A DNA stretch of 64,000 bases, taken from assembly GCF_013372265.1 (NCBI RefSeq), contig NZ_CP054051.1, positions 2,256,596 to 2,320,595 of the forward strand, given 5' to 3'. The DNA comes from Aliarcobacter cibarius. Its GTDB lineage: Bacteria > Campylobacterota > Campylobacteria > Campylobacterales > Arcobacteraceae. The position numbers and the translations under genes are program-made. Under the pieces are notes generated by a model that saw only the letters and a program-made list of their open reading frames with translations, searched no databases and had not been told where the DNA came from. Every line of letters starts with the position of its first letter. Within the stretch, counting starts at the first letter, position 1. This document shows, piece by piece, positions 27,769-36,343 of this stretch.

Positions 27769-28577
27769 AAAAAGATTTAGATAAAAAAGAAATTTATGAG
27801 ATAGTTAGATTAAATAAATTCATATCTCATAATAGTAATTACTCAAGAAGAGAAGCAGATAAAATTATTGCTGATGGTCTTGTAAGAGTAAACAATAAAG
27901 TTATTACAGATTTAGCAACAAAAGTTAAAACAACTGATAAAGTTGAAATAGGTAAAAAGATTGTAAAAGAAGACAAAAATAGAATGTACACTGTTATTGT
28001 TTATAACAAGCCAAAAGGTGAATTGGTTACTAAGAGTGATCCACAAGGAAGAAAAACTATTTATGATGGTTTAGAAGCAAAATACAAGCACTTTTTAAGT
28101 GTAGGTAGATTGGACTATGCCAGTGAAGGATTATTGCTTTTAAGTGATAGTGTAGACGTTGTAAATGCATTAATGCATTCAAATTTAGAAAGAGTATATA
28201 AAGTTAAAGTTAATGGCTTTATCACACCATCTGTTGAAGAAGCAATGCAACATGGAATAGCTATTGAAGATGCTAGAAAAGGTGCATTTGCTAAAACAGC
28301 TATTAAATCTATGACTTTTGCTCCATTTTTAGCTTATGATATACAAACAAATGGTGAAAAATTTTCGAAACTAAAAGTAGTAATAAGTGAAGGTAAAAAT
28401 AGAGAATTAAGAAGATTCTTTGCACACTTTAATTTAGATGTTATGGATTTAAAAAGAGTAGAGTATGGTGGAATTAGCCTAAATAATCTTCCAACAGGTA
28501 AATCAAGATTTTTAACAAAAGAAGAGTATAAAAATTTAAGAATCTTTTTAAACGAAGAAAATGATAGATCTATCTAA
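27765..28577 (+). CDS. rluB: Pseudouridine synthase RluB/RsuA family
   Basis: A 270-residue enzyme with an N-terminal S4 RNA-binding domain (RLNKFISHNSNYSRREADK) and a RsuA-type synthase domain containing the catalytic Asp in VGRLDYASEGLLLLSD. It isomerises uridine in ribosomal RNA, most likely 23S U2605-type or 16S U516; the exact site is not readable from the sequence. It overlaps KdsD upstream (4 bases) and RarA downstream (17 bases), so the genes from rsmA to the PIN-PhoH gene look like one long operon. Confidence 0.9.
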   Translation: MKKDLDKKEIYEIVRLNKFISHNSNYSRREADKIIADGLVRVNNKVITDLATKVKTTDKVEIGKKIVKEDKNRMYTVIVYNKPKGELVTKSDPQGRKTIYDGLEAKYKHFLSVGRLDYASEGLLLLSDSVDVVNALMHSNLERVYKVKVNGFITPSVEEAMQHGIAIEDARKGAFAKTAIKSMTFAPFLAYDIQTNGEKFSKLKVVISEGKNRELRRFFAHFNLDVMDLKRVEYGGISLNNLPTGKSRFLTKEEYKNLRIFLNEENDRSI

Positions 28578-29772
28578 TAAATATAGACCAACATCTCTTG
28601 ATACATTTGTTGGTCAATCTCATATTATAGGTAAAGATAAAGCCCTTTACAAACTTATAAAACAAAAAGATATCCCCCATCTTTTTTTCTATGGTAAACC
28701 AGGAACTGGTAAAACAACTTTAGCCAAAATAATTGCAAAAGAGATAAATACAGATTATTTTTATTTTAATGCAACAACTATAAAGGTGGAAGATTTAAGA
28801 AAAGTATTTGATAGATATAAAAATAGTTTTGTTAAGCCTTTAATTTTTATTGACGAAGTTCACAGACTATCAAAAAATCAACAAGAAGTACTTTTACCAA
28901 TAATGGAAAATTATGATGCAATAATAATTGGAGCTAGTACAGAGAATCCATTTTTTACATTAACAAGTGCTATCAGGTCAAGATCATTTTTATATGAGTT
29001 TCTACCATTTAATTATGATGAATTACTTGATATACTTAATAAAGTTTTCAAAGATGTTGATATAAAAATAGATAAAGAATCGATTGATTACTTAATCTAT
29101 TCAAGTTCTGGAGATGCTAGAGCAATGCTCACTTTATTAAATTTTGCATATAAAGTAAATAATCAAGTTGATATAAATATTTTAAGAGAACTTAGAAAAA
29201 ATATTATTGGAGATGGAGTTAGTTCTAGCAGTTCTCACTACGATTTAGCAAGTGCAATGATAAAATCTTTACGTGGATCAAATATAGATGCTGCATTATA
29301 TTACATGGCCAGATTGATCGAAGGTGGTGAAAGTGTTGATTTTATAACCAGAAGATTTGTTATATTTGCTAGTGAAGATATTGGAAATGCAAATCCTAAT
29401 GCATTAAATCTTGCTGTTTCAACTATGTTAGCTTGTAACAAAATAGGGTATCCAGAATCAAGAATTATACTTTCACAATGTGCAATTTATTTAGCATCTA
29501 GCCCAAAATCAAATAGTGCTTATAAAGCAATCAACAGTGCCTTAGAAACTATAAAAAATGGTAAAATACTTGATATACCAAAACATCTTGATTCTCAACA
29601 TATTGGATATTTATATCCACATGATTTTGGTGGATATGTAGAACAAGAGTATATCAAGGAAAATATAGAATTTTATAATTCACTTAATATAGGTTTTGAG
29701 AAAACGCTAAATGAATGGATAAATAAAATAAAGTCTGTTAATAAAGGAGATAAAGATAATGGAGTATTATAG
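28561..29772 (+). CDS. rarA: Replication-associated recombination protein RarA (MgsA)
   Basis: A 403-residue AAA+ ATPase related to clamp loaders. It begins with NKYRPTSLDTFVGQSHI, has Walker A GKPGTGKTTLAK near residue 43, Walker B LIFIDEVHRL, an arginine-finger segment (SAIRSRSF), and the C-terminal tetramerisation region (YLYPHDFGGYVEQEY). The family acts at stalled replication forks. Length is slightly short but within range. The 14-base overlap with hemJ and the overlap with rluB indicate co-transcription. Confidence 0.94.
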   Translation: MIDLSNKYRPTSLDTFVGQSHIIGKDKALYKLIKQKDIPHLFFYGKPGTGKTTLAKIIAKEINTDYFYFNATTIKVEDLRKVFDRYKNSFVKPLIFIDEVHRLSKNQQEVLLPIMENYDAIIIGASTENPFFTLTSAIRSRSFLYEFLPFNYDELLDILNKVFKDVDIKIDKESIDYLIYSSSGDARAMLTLLNFAYKVNNQVDINILRELRKNIIGDGVSSSSSHYDLASAMIKSLRGSNIDAALYYMARLIEGGESVDFITRRFVIFASEDIGNANPNALNLAVSTMLACNKIGYPESRIILSQCAIYLASSPKSNSAYKAINSALETIKNGKILDIPKHLDSQHIGYLYPHDFGGYVEQEYIKENIEFYNSLNIGFEKTLNEWINKIKSVNKGDKDNGVL

Positions 29773-30271
29773 TTGGATTTTGACATTTCACGTTGTATCA
29801 TTTATGTCATGGATGGCTATGTTATTTTATCTACCAAGATTATTTGTATATCATGTTGAAAATATTGATAAAAAAGAGTTTGTTGAAGTAGTAAAAATAC
29901 AAGAGTACAAAATATATAAATATATTGGTAATCCAGCAATGTGGACTACTATCTTAAGTGGTATAACCATGCTTATTTTAAATAATTCTCTTTTAACACA
30001 AGATTGGATGTATGCAAAGATCTTTATGCTTATTTTACTGGTTGCTTATTCATTATCACTAGAGTATTATAGAAAACAACTAGAGAAAAATGAGTGTAAG
30101 AAAAGTGGTAAATTTTTTAGAATGTATAATGAACAACCAACTATGTTAGCAATATTGATTGTTGGATATGTAATAACAAAAAATTTTTCAATACTATTTT
30201 CTTTAATAATAATTGCACTTTTTACATTTATTTCATATATGATTCTAAAACCAAAAAAGGCTAAAAATTGA
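29759..30271 (+). CDS. hemJ: Protoporphyrinogen oxidase HemJ
   Basis: A 170-residue inner-membrane protein with four to five helices. The N-terminal ILTFHVVSFMSWMAMLFYLP holds the conserved His, and RLFVYHVE follows, both HemJ hallmarks; a central helix contains the WMYAKIFMLILL segment. HemJ is the b-type-heme-containing protoporphyrinogen oxidase used by many Gram-negatives in place of HemG or HemY, consistent with the several cytochromes in this window. It overlaps rarA by 14 bases and the next gene by 4 bases. Confidence 0.9.
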   Translation: MEYYSWILTFHVVSFMSWMAMLFYLPRLFVYHVENIDKKEFVEVVKIQEYKIYKYIGNPAMWTTILSGITMLILNNSLLTQDWMYAKIFMLILLVAYSLSLEYYRKQLEKNECKKSGKFFRMYNEQPTMLAILIVGYVITKNFSILFSLIIIALFTFISYMILKPKKAKN

Positions 30272-31665
30272 AATTTGAAAAATATTATCTATTAGATACA
30301 AACATACTATTGGAAGATGCTACAAATATATTTAGATTAAGTGATGAATCAAAAAATCTAATAATATTAACAGAAACTGTTTTAGATGAAATTGATACTA
30401 AAAAAAGTGGGTTTGAAGAGATAAATTTTCAAGCTAGAGAGTTTGCAAGAATATTAGAAAATTCAAAAATAGTTAGTTCTTCAAAATTTAATGATAAAAA
30501 AATTATTAGATTAAATATATTAAATGAATACAATACAGTAGTTGATATAGTATCAAAAGATGAATATATTTCATCATCTAAAAACATTTCATTAAACATA
30601 TTAAATGATAGAAAGATTTTAGAAATAGCAAATGAAATACAAGAGTATTATGAAGAGAAAATTATCTTTATTTCTATGGATATTATGGCTAGAACAAGAG
30701 CAATAAGTCTTGATATAAAAAGTGACGCACTTCATGGTAAAGAATCTATAGATTTTGATTATAACTTTATCAGAAACATAGAAATAAACTTTGAAGATCT
30801 CGAATTCTTAGACAATAAAGATATTAACAATTTTGATAAAGAATATAGTGTAGATCAATTTTCTTATTGTTTTAAAGTAAAAAATTCAGATCAAGTTGTA
30901 CTAGCTTCAATAGAAAATAAAAAGATAAAAATTCTAGATGAAGAAGAAGTTAGAAATCAAATAATCACACCTTTAAATAAAGAACAACTATTTTTCTCAA
31001 ATGCGATAATTAGTCACTTCTATAACGTTTTAATTATAGAAGCAAAAGCAGGTAGTGGTAAAACATTACTTGCTCTTAGCGGCGCATTAAAACTTGTTAA
31101 ACAGAAACTTTATCAAAAAATTATATATATAAGAAACTCTATTGAATCATTAGATAAAGGTGAAGATGTTGGATATTTGCCTGGTTTAGAAGAAAAGTTT
31201 AGAATATATAATCACCCTTTAATGGATAGCTTAGATTATATTGTAAGAAGTGAACACAAAAGAAAAAGAAATAAAAAACTAGATACCCCATATACACCAC
31301 TTGAAGATAGTGAAGTTAATGCAAGAGTTGAACAGTTAATTTCAACATATGGAATAGAAACAATGTGGGTTGGTGAAATGAGAGGAAGAACATTATCTAA
31401 TAGTTTTATTATAATTGATGAAGCACAAAATATGTCAAATAAAACTATGCAAATGGTATTATCAAGAATCGATAGCAGTTGTAAAGTTGTAATTCTTGGT
31501 TCTAACAAACAAATAGACAATTTCTATGTAAATAAATATACAAATGCTCTAACAACATTGCTTAAATCAACAAAGAATGAAAATAACTTTGTAAATATAT
31601 TTGCAATTAAACTAGAGAAAGTTCTCAGAGGTCCAATAACAGAATGGGCAGAAACAATATTTTAA
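30268..31665 (+). CDS. PIN-PhoH family protein (YlaK-type ATPase/ribonuclease fusion)
   Basis: A 465-residue fusion. The N-terminal PIN domain (about 1-150) starts KYYLLDTNILLED and keeps acidic residues typical of PIN ribonucleases. The C-terminal PhoH ATPase (about 235-460) has Walker A AKAGSGKTLLAL, Walker B SFIIIDEAQNMS and a sensor GSNKQIDN. PIN-PhoH proteins are described as RNA helicase/RNases. Start is TTG, overlapping the hemJ stop. It is the last gene of the long plus-strand operon. Confidence 0.9.
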   Translation: MKFEKYYLLDTNILLEDATNIFRLSDESKNLIILTETVLDEIDTKKSGFEEINFQAREFARILENSKIVSSSKFNDKKIIRLNILNEYNTVVDIVSKDEYISSSKNISLNILNDRKILEIANEIQEYYEEKIIFISMDIMARTRAISLDIKSDALHGKESIDFDYNFIRNIEINFEDLEFLDNKDINNFDKEYSVDQFSYCFKVKNSDQVVLASIENKKIKILDEEEVRNQIITPLNKEQLFFSNAIISHFYNVLIIEAKAGSGKTLLALSGALKLVKQKLYQKIIYIRNSIESLDKGEDVGYLPGLEEKFRIYNHPLMDSLDYIVRSEHKRKRNKKLDTPYTPLEDSEVNARVEQLISTYGIETMWVGEMRGRTLSNSFIIIDEAQNMSNKTMQMVLSRIDSSCKVVILGSNKQIDNFYVNKYTNALTTLLKSTKNENNFVNIFAIKLEKVLRGPITEWAETIF

Positions 31666-31710
31666 AATAGTTCTAATAAAATACTAAAGTATTCCTAAAA
31701 ATTATAAATG

Positions 31711-31719
31711 TGATATAAT
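31711..31719 (+). promoter_or_regulatory. Extended -10 promoter for the Phd-like gene
   Basis: TGATATAAT is a perfect extended -10 element. It lies about 28 bases before the ATG at 31747, with AAAGGA as ribosome-binding site in the short leader. Confidence 0.5.
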
Positions 31720-31746
31720 ACACAATAAAATTTGTAAAGGAATACA

Positions 31747-32109
31747 ATGTCACTTCTACAATATAGCTCAAAAGAGATGTTTTCAGCCACTGATTTAGTT
31801 AGAAAAAATAAATTCATTTTTGATAAATTAAATAATAAAGAAATAGAAAAAGCCGTAATATTAAGAGATGGTAAACCATCAGCAATTCTTCTTGATTTTA
31901 ATGAATATGAAAGAATTATTGAAGATTATATAAACTTTAAAAATAATAAAGATTTTGTATCAAACAAAAAAACTTCTATTACAAAAAACAATGATATAAG
32001 TGATGATGAATACAAAGCAGCTTTACTAGAAATAGAAAAAATAGGCAAAAATTCAGAAGATGATAAAAAAGTAGATAAATCCGAGGCTTTAAAAGATTTC
32101 TGGAATTAA
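31747..32109 (+). CDS. Phd/YefM-like antitoxin domain protein without adjacent toxin
   Basis: A 120-residue protein. The N-terminal half (about 1-60) fits the Phd/YefM fold: FSATDLVRKNKFIFDKL, then EKAVILRDGKPSAILLDFNEYERI. The C-terminal half is a charged, probably disordered tail (SDDEYKAALLEIEKI...), where an antitoxin would bind its toxin. No toxin gene follows: the next feature is a hairpin, then a convergent gene. It has its own promoter and is probably an orphan regulator or antitoxin remnant. Confidence 0.75.
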   Translation: MSLLQYSSKEMFSATDLVRKNKFIFDKLNNKEIEKAVILRDGKPSAILLDFNEYERIIEDYINFKNNKDFVSNKKTSITKNNDISDDEYKAALLEIEKIGKNSEDDKKVDKSEALKDFWN

Positions 32110-32112
32110 CTA

Positions 32113-32136
32113 AGAATGTTTCCCGTGAAACATTCT
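32113..32136. terminator. Hairpin between convergent genes, containing a parS-like sequence
   Basis: A perfect 10-bp stem (AGAATGTTTC at 32113-32122 with GAAACATTCT at 32127-32136) around a CCGT loop. It follows the Phd-like gene and precedes the end of the convergent gene. The core TGTTTCCCGTGAAACA (32117-32132) differs by one base from the consensus parS palindrome TGTTTCACGTGAAACA. A terminator is the simpler reading, although the T-run is poor. Confidence 0.55.
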
Positions 32137-32138
32137 AA

Positions 32139-33734
32139 TTATTGTAAATAAGTTTTTCTATACCACAAAGAAAAAATAAATAAAGAATATAAATGTTGTT
32201 TAAACTTATTTGAACTAGCTAGTGAATAAATATGTCTCAAATAAACTTCATTGAAAAATTTTGTTTCTTTATTTACTTCCAATATTATTCCTAATATTGA
32301 ATCACCAAATTCACTTTGTAACCATTCATTATAAGGTGAATTAAAACCTTTCTTAACTCTATTAATTATTTCAGTAGGTATATATTTTTGTGCAATATTT
32401 TTTAGTAAATATTTATTTGTATTACCAACTTTAATGTCGCTATTTATACTAAAAACATACTTCAATATATCATTATCTAAAAAAGGTGTATGAATCTCTA
32501 AAGAATTAGAACTAGATGCTATATAAGCTTTTGTTAAAACTGGATTAGAAACCCAAAGTTTTAAATCTATATAACTCATCCAATCAACTGGATCTTTTTT
32601 AGGATTTTCACTTTTGAATGTTGGTACATTTACAAACAATTTTTTCTTTTGTATATCGTTAAATATTTCACCAAATGAATTATAAACTGTTTGCTTTTTA
32701 ACAACTCTTCTTAAATATTCACTCTCTTTAGTATTATTTTGTAAAGCTCCAATAATTTCATCTAAAAATGAAAATTGTTCATCACTTAAAGAATCTCTAA
32801 ATTTATAATATTTAAGAAATTTTGAATAATTATCATAACCTAAGAATAACTCATCTGCACCTTCTCCAGATAACAATTTATTAACACCAAATTGATTTAC
32901 ATTTTTTAGTAAAATATTTAAAGGAATTGATGCACTATCACCATGAGGTTCATCAAAATGATCTAATGTACTATAAAAATTATCTATATATGTTTTTTTA
33001 TCAATAATAACTTCGTGATGATTTGAACCAATATATTTTGAAGTAATCTTTGCAAAATCTAATTCACAATAGTTTTTATATTCACTATAACCTATAGAAA
33101 ATGTATCGATTTTTTTACCAGAAATTTTTGTATAAATTGCAGAAACTAAAGAACTATCAACACCACCACTTAAAAGTGCACTAGGAGATGATATTAGACG
33201 TTTTTCAATAGAAGTAAATAAAAGCTCTTCTAAATCATTTAAAGCTCTATTTTCATCATTTATGGCTTTATATGTGTTGATTTTAAAATACTTTTTCTTT
33301 ATCAACTCTTTATGTGGTTCATAAACTAAATAAGTAGCTTCTTCGAGTTTATAAATATCTTTATAAAATGTATCTTCACCAAAAGTTGAGAAATACTGCA
33401 TATACTTACTAAGCGCAACTTTATTAATCTTAGGTATATATGAGATTTGACTTAGAATTTCTCTAATAGAAGATGAAAAAATAAATTTGTCATCTTTAAT
33501 AGTATAAAATAAAGGAATATTTCCAAACCTATCTCTTGCACAAAAATATATGTTTTTAACTTTATCTAAAATACAAAATGAAAAAACTCCATCTAATTTT
33601 GATACAAAATCAAAACCAAAATTTTTATATAAATGTTCAATAATTAGAAATTCATCATCAAAACTAAAAATATTTTTATTATAAATTTCACCTTCAAAAT
33701 ATATAACTAAATCATCAAAATCAATCTTTTTCAT
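32139..33734 (-). CDS. Asparagine synthetase-like protein lacking the N-terminal glutaminase cysteine
   Basis: A 531-residue AsnB-family protein. It starts in the middle of the glutaminase domain: residues 13-18 (FEGEIY) align with the usual FNGEIYN, and roughly the first 70 residues, including the nucleophilic Cys2, are absent. The glutaminase remainder keeps LDGVFSFCILD and ARDRFGNIPL. The synthetase half has the PP-loop LLSGGVDSSL (about 188-197), SGEGADELFLGY and the C-terminal SLEIHTPFLD. So ATP-dependent amidation may persist with ammonia, but glutamine hydrolysis should not. The gene starts 4 bases after the transporter stop. Confidence 0.85.
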   Translation of the reverse strand: MKKIDFDDLVIYFEGEIYNKNIFSFDDEFLIIEHLYKNFGFDFVSKLDGVFSFCILDKVKNIYFCARDRFGNIPLFYTIKDDKFIFSSSIREILSQISYIPKINKVALSKYMQYFSTFGEDTFYKDIYKLEEATYLVYEPHKELIKKKYFKINTYKAINDENRALNDLEELLFTSIEKRLISSPSALLSGGVDSSLVSAIYTKISGKKIDTFSIGYSEYKNYCELDFAKITSKYIGSNHHEVIIDKKTYIDNFYSTLDHFDEPHGDSASIPLNILLKNVNQFGVNKLLSGEGADELFLGYDNYSKFLKYYKFRDSLSDEQFSFLDEIIGALQNNTKESEYLRRVVKKQTVYNSFGEIFNDIQKKKLFVNVPTFKSENPKKDPVDWMSYIDLKLWVSNPVLTKAYIASSSNSLEIHTPFLDNDILKYVFSINSDIKVGNTNKYLLKNIAQKYIPTEIINRVKKGFNSPYNEWLQSEFGDSILGIILEVNKETKFFNEVYLRHIYSLASSNKFKQHLYSLFIFSLWYRKTYLQ

Positions 33735-33738
33735 AAAA

Positions 33739-34653
33739 TCACTTTATAATATAATCTATAACTTCTATGTAAAAATGTAATAATCCAACAAAAATTGCTG
33801 ATGAAACTAAAATAGTTGCAGCAACATCACTAGGTTTAGTATTGTAGACTACTGAGAAATTTACATTGTTTACAGCAAGTGGCATCATTAATTCCATTAT
33901 CAAAATAGATGCAACCATACTATTTAAATTTGTAAAATAAACAACTATACATATAGAAATAACTGGAAGAAGAATATGCTTAACAAAACTGATTTGCAAT
34001 GATAACTTCCAAGGCATTGCTTTTACTTTAACACTATACAAATATGTACCAAAAATAATTAATTGTAGAGTTAAAGATGTATATGCGCCCATTTCTAAAG
34101 CGAAATTAAATTCCTTAGGAATTGGAACTTGAAAATAATTTACCAAAAGAGCAAAAACAGCAAACCAAATTACTGGTATTTTAAAAATAGATTTTATAGA
34201 ATCTCTAAAATTAAATTTATCTCTCGCAAAAAAATATATGGAAATTGTATACATAAAAAAGATATTTGCAATGTTTATTATACTTGTATATGGAACACTT
34301 TGTTCTCCGAAAAGTGCAATACCAAGTGGTATTCCTAAATTTCCCGTATTACCAATTAAAGCAGTTGCTAAAAAAATATTTTCATCTGTTTTTGAAGAAA
34401 ATATAAATTTTGAATAAAGTAACATCAAAAATAATGTAGATCCCATACAAATAAGAAAAAATAATGGAGAAATTATAAATTCATAATTTATAGGTTCTTT
34501 TGTTAATCCCCAAAAAATCATAATTGGTTGGAGAAAATATAAAGAAAGTAAAACTAAAGATTTTTCATCTATTTGGGTTTTTAACTTTTTTTTAGCAATA
34601 AAACCCAAAAAGATAAAAAAATAAATGGGAAGTACAGAAAGTATCGCTTCTAT
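33739..34653 (-). CDS. AEC (auxin efflux carrier) family transporter with apparent ATA start
   Basis: An inner-membrane transporter of the AEC family, about 304 residues and ten helices, with the central GNTGNLGIPLGIALFG motif. Its first TTG is at 34608, but that would remove half of the first membrane helix. The reading frame continues upstream for 15 codons coding ILSVLPIYFFIF, which completes that helix, up to an ATA at 34653; an in-frame TAA lies two codons before. AAAGGAT at 34659-34665 is well placed for the ATA. So the start is either a non-canonical ATA or a mutated ATG. Substrate is unknown. Confidence 0.75.
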   Translation of the reverse strand: MEAILSVLPIYFFIFLGFIAKKKLKTQIDEKSLVLLSLYFLQPIMIFWGLTKEPINYEFIISPLFFLICMGSTLFLMLLYSKFIFSSKTDENIFLATALIGNTGNLGIPLGIALFGEQSVPYTSIINIANIFFMYTISIYFFARDKFNFRDSIKSIFKIPVIWFAVFALLVNYFQVPIPKEFNFALEMGAYTSLTLQLIIFGTYLYSVKVKAMPWKLSLQISFVKHILLPVISICIVVYFTNLNSMVASILIMELMMPLAVNNVNFSVVYNTKPSDVAATILVSSAIFVGLLHFYIEVIDYIIK

Positions 34654-34677
34654 TTTTTATCCTTTTGTAGCAGCAAA

Positions 34678-36261
34678 TTAAACTGCTACAATTCCTTTTA
34701 TCATATAATAAATTCCTGCTGCTATTAAAGCTGAAGCAGGCACAGTAATTAACCAAGCTGCAATAATTTTTTTAACAGCTTCTCTTTTTACATATTTGGC
34801 ACCTTTTGCCTCTTTGAAATCTTTTTTCTCCTGTTTTACTTGAGCTTCAATTTCATCGATTTTTTTAAATAAATCAACAATTTTTATGTATGTTGCTTTA
34901 TTTTTATCTTTAACAGCTTCCAGTTTAGCTAAATCTGCTTGATTCTTTTCAAGTTCTTTTTTATGTTTTTTAAACTTTTCTCTAATATCTTGAACATAAT
35001 TTTTTTCAGTTCTATCCAATGCTTCTCTTAAGAAACCTACACCAAATACTCCACCAATTGCAATATGTGTAGAAGAAACAGGTAATCCAAGTTGACTTGC
35101 AAGAATAACTGTAACAGCTGTAGCCATTGCAACAGAGAATGCTCTCATTTGATCAAGTTCAGTAATTTCACTACCAACAGTTTTAATAAGTCTTGGTCCA
35201 TATAATATCAAACCAATAGCAAGACCAATTGCACCAACAAGCATAATCCAAAATGGTACAGAAGCATTTATGCTAGCACCATCATGTAAAATAGCATCAT
35301 TAATAGCTGCTAGTGGTCCTATTGCATTAGATACATCGTTTGCACCATGAGCAAATGATAGTAATGCTGCACCAAAAATAAGAGCTGGAGTAAATAATTT
35401 ATTAACACTAGCTCTGTCATTAGATAAATTTTCTAAATTACTTTCTATACTTTTGTTAGTATATAAATATCCAATAATAGCCAAAATTAAACTAACTCCA
35501 GCTGCGGTAAAGAATCCAACATTAAATAATTGTTTTAAACCTTTTAAAATTAAATAAGTACAAAATGCCCATGTCATAATTCCAATAAGAATAGGTACAA
35601 ATTTTCGTGCTTGACCTATCATATCCTCTTTATAAACAATCTGTTTTTTTATGAAATATAAGAAACCTGCTGCAACTATTGCACCAAGTAAAGGAGATAT
35701 TACCCAAGAAGAAGCAATCTCAACTAAACTAGTCCAATTTAATATAGAAAATCCAGCACTTGCAATTCCTGCTCCTATAACACCACCAACAATAGCGTGT
35801 GTTGTTGAAACTGGTGCTCCAATTGAAGTAGCAAAATTTAACCAAATAGCACCAGCTAAAAGACCTGCTGTCATAGCCCAAATAAATGAATTCTTATCAG
35901 AAATTAGGTTAATATCTATAATTCCACTTTTTATAGTATTTACAACATCTCCCCCAGCAATAATTGCACCAGCACTTTCAAATATAGCTGCTATTATAAT
36001 GGCACCCGTTAAAGTTAATGCTTTTGCACCAACAGCAGGTCCAACATTATTTGCAACATCATTTGCACCTATATTTAATGCCATATAAGCACCAAATATA
36101 GCTCCAATTATTAAAAAAGTATTATCAGGTACTTTACCATGAGAAGAGTATGTCCAAAGGAAAACTGCTAATAAAAATAGCAAAGAGAGAGTTAATTTTG
36201 CAAAACTTGAAAGAGACTTTTCGGTGGCTTTCTCAAGAGTATGTATGGTCTTCATATCCAT
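34678..36261 (-). CDS. pit: PiT-family inorganic phosphate transporter
   Basis: A 527-residue inner-membrane permease with the duplicated family signature: GANDVANNVGPAVGAKALT (about 64-82) and GANDVSNAIGPLAAI (about 305-320). Each is followed by SxPVSTTHAIVGG-like segments (GAPVSTTHAIVGG, GLPVSSTHIAIGG). A long charged cytoplasmic coiled coil (about 420-490) separates the last helices, as in other Campylobacterota PiT proteins. It imports phosphate with protons or a metal-phosphate complex. It stands alone, followed by the AEC gene 24 bases downstream. Confidence 0.93.
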   Translation of the reverse strand: MDMKTIHTLEKATEKSLSSFAKLTLSLLFLLAVFLWTYSSHGKVPDNTFLIIGAIFGAYMALNIGANDVANNVGPAVGAKALTLTGAIIIAAIFESAGAIIAGGDVVNTIKSGIIDINLISDKNSFIWAMTAGLLAGAIWLNFATSIGAPVSTTHAIVGGVIGAGIASAGFSILNWTSLVEIASSWVISPLLGAIVAAGFLYFIKKQIVYKEDMIGQARKFVPILIGIMTWAFCTYLILKGLKQLFNVGFFTAAGVSLILAIIGYLYTNKSIESNLENLSNDRASVNKLFTPALIFGAALLSFAHGANDVSNAIGPLAAINDAILHDGASINASVPFWIMLVGAIGLAIGLILYGPRLIKTVGSEITELDQMRAFSVAMATAVTVILASQLGLPVSSTHIAIGGVFGVGFLREALDRTEKNYVQDIREKFKKHKKELEKNQADLAKLEAVKDKNKATYIKIVDLFKKIDEIEAQVKQEKKDFKEAKGAKYVKREAVKKIIAAWLITVPASALIAAGIYYMIKGIVAV

Positions 36262-36343
36262 GATTTTGTCCTTATGTAATTAAACTGTAATTTATTTATA
36301 TTATAATTTAAAAGGACTTATTTGTAGATTATAAAAGAAGAGA

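Noticed and set aside
35651-36088. A 145-codon plus-strand frame inside the phosphate transporter gene
   Set aside because: Antisense to a clear PiT gene; its Ala/Pro-rich sequence is the mirror of conserved glycine and threonine codons.
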